NCBI GenBank assembly: GCA_017462785.1
Contig: JAFTQJ010000025.1
Coordinates: 1 to 34,033, forward strand
DNA: 34,033 nt
Direction: 5' to 3'
DNA from: Oscillospiraceae bacterium
GTDB lineage: Bacteria > Bacillota > Clostridia > Oscillospirales > Ruminococcaceae
The notes beneath the pieces are model-generated. The model was not told where the DNA came from. It worked only from the letters and a program-made list of their open reading frames with translations, and made no database searches. The translations under genes and the position numbers were made by a program. Below are positions 32,101 through 34,033 of the stretch, piece by piece; position 1 is the stretch's first letter; the number at the start of each line of letters is the position of its first letter.

Positions 32101-34033
32101 AGAAATGTCCGATGATCGTGAAGTATTCATTGCAAAGATGGATATTGCGAAGGCAAACTACATCGCAGGTGCAAAGCTGAAGCTGACAGCAGAAAATCCG
32201 CTGACAGCAGAGCAGATCAAACTGATTGAGGCAGGTTATTACGAAGAAGAAACCAACGAAGAAACCGGCACAACAACCAAGACATGGAAACCCGTGACCG
32301 AGGGTGTTACTATTAACACAACCGACATCAGCTGGGTATCCAATGGCAAATATGATCTGGTAATCCGCAATCTGCCGGATGGCAATTACACACTGGAAGA
32401 ATCCGGTGATTCCATCGTTGGCGAAGACGGCGAGATTTACAATGTTCTGACAAGCACCTACAGCTTCACAATTACTGGCAATCAGATTGGTACAGTCACA
32501 CCGGACAGCGAAGAAACTTCCGGCGGTAAGGTTGAGACAGATGGTGTACACAGAATCGTAGTAAGCGATGCACAGAAGGAAAAGAGCTACCTGACAATCT
32601 CCAAGCAGGATATCGTAGACAGCAAGGATGTCATTGGTGCAGAGCTGATTCTTGAACAGGTTGCGACCGAAACGACAGCAGCAGAGGGTGACGGAATCAC
32701 TTACAATGTTACCTCAAAGGTGACAGAATGGACTGCTTTGGCAAAGTACACAGAGGTAACGACCGTCAATGAAGCAGGTGAAACTGTTACAACAACAGTT
32801 GTTGCAACTGATGAAAACGGCAATCCTGAAGCAGTACAGAGAAACATCTCGATGCCGGACGATGGTATTTACCGTCTGACAGAAGTGACTGCTCCCGATG
32901 GTTACCAGAAGGCAGAGGAGATCTTCTTTGAGATCGAGAATGGCAAGGTGACCAAGTACTACGAAGAGGTCATTGACGAAAACGGCAAGGCAACGCTGAA
33001 GGAAATCAAATTTGATGAAGAGGATTCTCCGATTGCGGCAGATCATGTGATCATGTTTGATTCTCCGAGTGTGACCATCTCCAAGGTAGATATGGATGGT
33101 AACGAAATCGGCGGTGCAGAGATTACATTCAATCGCATTGAAGTGGTAGAATCCACGGATGCTGACAACAATGTAACTGTAACAGTACAGACTGAAACAA
33201 ATGAAGAAGAGGTCAACATCAAGGTAGCAGAAGCAATTGACAGCTGGACATCTGTAGAAGGTGAGACCCACACCATCATCCGCAACAAGGATGCAGAGGA
33301 TGGGACTTACAACCAGCAGCTCGAGGATGGCTACTACCAGCTGCATGAAGTGGCAGCACCGGACGGCTATCAGGTAACAACGGACATCTTTGTGAAGATT
33401 GAAAATGGTCGGGTAGTAGGCAATTATCAGCTGAATAAGGACTGGACGCTGACAAAGCTGAATGAAGAGGCTTTACAGCATCTGGAGCTTGAGGATAAGA
33501 AGTCCGAGATTGAGATCAGCAAGGTTGGCATGACAGATGGTGCACCGGAGCTTGAAGGTGCAGTTCTGACAATCTATGACACAGAGGATAATGTAGTTGA
33601 ACTGGATGGAACTCCGCTTCAACACACCTCTGCAATTGGAAGCACATGGACAATTACCGGCATTCCGGACGGTACCTATGTACTGAAGGAAACAGGTGAT
33701 GTAGTTAAGGACGAGAATGGAATTCTGTATGAGGTAACCAATACCAGCTTCCAGTTTGTAGTTGAGAATGGTGTGATCGTAGATTCTAAGAAGCTGGGTG
33801 ATGATGATGAAAAGGCTGGCTTTGAAGTTTCCAGAGATGACAAGAATGCTAAGGATGTCATTACGATCAGTGATGCGAAGAAGACAGTCACAATCTCCAA
33901 GATTGACTTTGCAGGCAACGAGGTTGTTGGTGCACAGCTCAAGATCACTTTCATCAATGAGAAAGGCGAGGAGACAGTACTCGACAGCTGGGTATCCGAG
34001 GCAGGCAAGAATCATGAGATCACCAACCTGACA
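26150..34033 (+). CDS. Giant secreted surface adhesin: choice-of-anchor-A head and SpaA-like modules (3' end outside window)
   Basis: Open for 2,628 codons without a stop, so at least 2,628 aa. Residues 1-38 form a signal peptide (KKKK, then a hydrophobic run, likely cut near TSAA). Residues about 39-424 are a choice-of-anchor-A domain, ending in the hallmark GTIFAPFADF (393-402) and GALIAKKFEG. SpaA/Cna-B-like modules follow; E-box glutamates include Glu514, Glu823 and Glu984 (in LREISAP, IHEKAAP, LTEDDPP). A different, possibly carbohydrate-binding beta-sandwich lies at about 1045-1221, then an acidic linker. From 1273 on, modules begin with ISK or a variant (lysines 1275, 1445, 1588, 1731, 1877, 1996, 2152, 2312, 2458, 2584), and most end in an E-box such as YQLHEVAAPDGY. 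Lys-Asn/Asp isopeptide bonds are likely but not proven. A C-terminal sortase signal would lie beyond the window. Confidence 0.88.
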   Translation, partial: MKKKKLSRRILSSMTAAFLAVTSLASTMPDVSLMTSAAEEIKNIPGTVTTTDVTLLLGSKPPAVFAGVDTVVDAITVAENEYALGIASQFSVFIENDFMPEACDSEGRVAVGGSVLPQMGTVYEIGNGDFNTQRGLDYLTDNLDYAHLIVNGEKVNNLCASSDKDYYDEIADSYIKVYPKRFVVGTNTEVTKIRKNNATSEDDLSTIFRSDDVLDVKAQFNELRTRSKELSEKENTNDDDQNDVVWDTTFNYNNGKVTFDTGLPSDAVQDVVVFNCTAEEWENINDCMHFEFLNIPKLEEPRAEIDANGNEVVWEYAYIVINIGNKDGSSTTTSLDVASKTTITTINGINISKDTTVGVDGGKGDNHYGVSSLLYNICDQNITNVGLDGSFQGTIFAPFADFKGINYGHLSGALIAKKFEGTTELGYRPYTGPYSLLGTDSGYTIPLDKLTGNAQLADAVMELVEVTPDGEKTISTVKTADGTEFMPLPSLLDYSGDGENTVGTAVEKEYVLREISAPEGYVLDRTQVYTVKLSETVDAQETFGEAVLPTKVTVNITVTGEGGFSYTSSFTVEDTYTEIAVPENSDATDASDATENSDATNASDATENSDATNASDATENSDATDASDANTPAAQAEADGYEQTQRVITPLPVTGLPPHLQSNTAFTMGYTDGDVTSLTAGNQVVAIDDFGQSQVFTVGTGPNAKNYYYDADSMMVTLVPANVPTFSNEAGFIFEKTDNAETPVRIKGADIVMYNDTVEQTWHEEDGSNTYEYTVGDKASGFDWTTSDSAITVDIDDVSYDGTENLTDVGVRHTYVNVYRIHEKAAPIGYKTADDIIVVKFGDVIYYKSVAVGEAPDSFPVAAQYHAAQYPWEQSGYQLEANSDDENTTNGWSKFNLTDETSGRVISMQDEKIQGAEILVQKINEQTGALVAGATLSLYAEDDTLIQTFTSGTTASALTATVEEDGKVYAANGYLMPGNYYLTEDDPPEGYVGVGSETKMYFHVKDDFSVVEGLPKYVSTNNIAASTSGSKDLETFYGAEYANQNISKIEVIVSQANNAGMQFKPVGDNAVGGNYNLTVGTNTFEPTDLSFGENGRMKITYWNVTIDEIRYYSGAGSVVTYNVGYELNYADGTTSGPLSFTAGEDQWSAFQKDSFDAQGINTANVVSVTFTLDEGVTADHFEVVADQWDDSNKIVSTDVANSVTLTLPNVSTAIMQIGVNGVTGGEQDTEEEDTPAEDDTPLEILLDETDETDAVTLSVPNSPKEVEEEKLSISKTDMVTSKLLVGAKLTLKRIAELDAQTDGYVMLETPVTDDGDEDTAVNTWDWTTEQLYQTDELGNFVLDDQGEKIPVVDAEGNPVGKVHEIAMPADGIYELTEVAAPMGYQTAETVYFEIKDGKVTNNLVKIVTTENSDGSVTTSVVVEETETEAGNAVVMEDAPFVEISKVEIVDGASTEIAGAQITFNKLVVDVTYAEEDTEQTNPIYSVVYAQESEEDEAELLSEPIDSWTSEANKTHVIDQTLKDGFYQLHEVAAPDGYQVTTDIFVKIEDGLVTGRYEIDKNDVLTLVNEKMTQKLNLTDEKSIINISKKAVGGEDELPGAVLTLTLTEATKSEMDAEDFTGLTNVLVGGVAPSTRDKTVIIWTSTNNPAVLTGLPDGKYTLEETGDTFEAEDGTVYEVLTSTFEFTIKDGVITEPGKVVEDETNGSYEATSDNVIVVSDAAREAADVVISKKKLLGEEYVNIPDAVLTITAMKEVAGEDGSVSYVTDEDADITTGISATRAADSTVYILDMDENVKYRFSYTSSDSDIVLKGLTPGVYQMVENTAPAGYAKVSVFYFVVDATGKADILDAGDNDGTVTAENGVLTLIDKVLTATISKKDITSDEEIEGATLKVRAKDGQNLNGVTSENNTLTYYDAEGKEVTEITDDTVIAAISFVSKAEDTKLSMLPIGEYELTETQAPDGYAISEETVVFEIDAYGKVTGMTEMSDDREVFIAKMDIAKANYIAGAKLKLTAENPLTAEQIKLIEAGYYEEETNEETGTTTKTWKPVTEGVTINTTDISWVSNGKYDLVIRNLPDGNYTLEESGDSIVGEDGEIYNVLTSTYSFTITGNQIGTVTPDSEETSGGKVETDGVHRIVVSDAQKEKSYLTISKQDIVDSKDVIGAELILEQVATETTAAEGDGITYNVTSKVTEWTALAKYTEVTTVNEAGETVTTTVVATDENGNPEAVQRNISMPDDGIYRLTEVTAPDGYQKAEEIFFEIENGKVTKYYEEVIDENGKATLKEIKFDEEDSPIAADHVIMFDSPSVTISKVDMDGNEIGGAEITFNRIEVVESTDADNNVTVTVQTETNEEEVNIKVAEAIDSWTSVEGETHTIIRNKDAEDGTYNQQLEDGYYQLHEVAAPDGYQVTTDIFVKIENGRVVGNYQLNKDWTLTKLNEEALQHLELEDKKSEIEISKVGMTDGAPELEGAVLTIYDTEDNVVELDGTPLQHTSAIGSTWTITGIPDGTYVLKETGDVVKDENGILYEVTNTSFQFVVENGVIVDSKKLGDDDEKAGFEVSRDDKNAKDVITISDAKKTVTISKIDFAGNEVVGAQLKITFINEKGEETVLDSWVSEAGKNHEITNLT
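27896..28039 (+). repeat. 36-bp tandem repeat, four copies, in the adhesin gene
   Basis: Four in-frame 36-base units encode ENSDATDASDAT or ENSDATNASDAT (residues 583-630). Units 2 and 3 are identical; unit 4 diverges at its end. A low-complexity Ser/Asp/Ala/Thr stalk between two SpaA-like modules. Unit length is a multiple of three, so copy-number change keeps the frame. Confidence 0.97.
30728..30793 (+). repeat. 66-bp direct repeat in adhesin, copy A
   Basis: Identical over 66 bases to 33338-33403, 2,610 bases (870 codons) downstream. It encodes the E-box and following strand QLHEVAAPDGYQVTTDIF... of module 2. Confidence 0.95.
33338..33403 (+). repeat. 66-bp direct repeat in adhesin, copy B
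   Basis: Identical to 30728-30793, in the same frame, in module 8. Flanking bases differ, so the identical tract is short compared with the homologous modules. Confidence 0.95.

Noticed and set aside
29498-32551. A 1,017-codon minus-strand open frame with Cys/Ile-rich translation
   Set aside because: Antisense shadow of the adhesin's Glu/Thr/Asp-rich codons, which rarely give stops in that frame; no ribosome binding site or domain.

Overview
The window is the chromosomal replication-origin region of a low-to-mid-GC Gram-positive bacterium, most likely a gut Clostridia member near Ruminococcaceae/Oscillospirales. I infer this from gene content and order (serS-parB-parA-noc-rsmG-mnmG-mnmE-jag-yidC-yidD-rnpA-rpmH | dnaA-dnaN-yaaA-recF-gyrB-gyrA), from the two ParB-family proteins, and from a giant surface protein built of SpaA-like modules behind a choice-of-anchor-A head. 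The species cannot be fixed by reading alone.

Left arm (about 1-11.8 kb, minus strand). rpmH, rnpA, yidD, yidC, jag, mnmE, mnmG and rsmG run leftward. A consensus promoter (TTGACA-17-TATAAT) stands ahead of rpmH. Terminator-like hairpins lie after rpmH and after jag, and a strong terminator follows rsmG. noc and parA-parB-serS follow under their own recognisable promoters. Four parS sites punctuate this arm, one of them inside the rsmG coding sequence. Translation, protein insertion, tRNA wobble modification and chromosome segregation are therefore grouped here.

Origin (about 11.8-14.2 kb). dnaA has a clear promoter. The 662-base dnaA-dnaN gap holds DnaA-box-like sequences and a textbook basal unwinding system: a C-rich run, five CTA triplets (DnaA-trios) and an AT-rich stretch. 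A second cluster of TTTTCCACA-type boxes lies between recF and gyrB. Gene direction switches from minus to plus at this point, so both arms are co-oriented with replication.

Right arm (14.2-26 kb, plus strand). dnaN, a small membrane protein, yaaA, recF, gyrB, a YcxB-like membrane protein and gyrA are followed by a metallophosphoesterase, a transglutaminase-like lipoprotein and a CCA-adding enzyme with an HD domain.

Accessory end (26.1 kb to the edge). One open frame runs off the window after 2,628 codons. It encodes a secreted giant adhesin: signal peptide, AT-rich choice-of-anchor-A domain, an abrupt compositional change, SpaA-like modules, a 12-residue tandem repeat, a possible beta-sandwich domain, and then a run of SpaA-like modules in an A-A-B three-module super-repeat.

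I see no mobile element, CRISPR array, tRNA or rRNA. I did not find a clearly new multi-gene system. The most rewarding points are the origin architecture, the parS layout and the construction of the giant adhesin.
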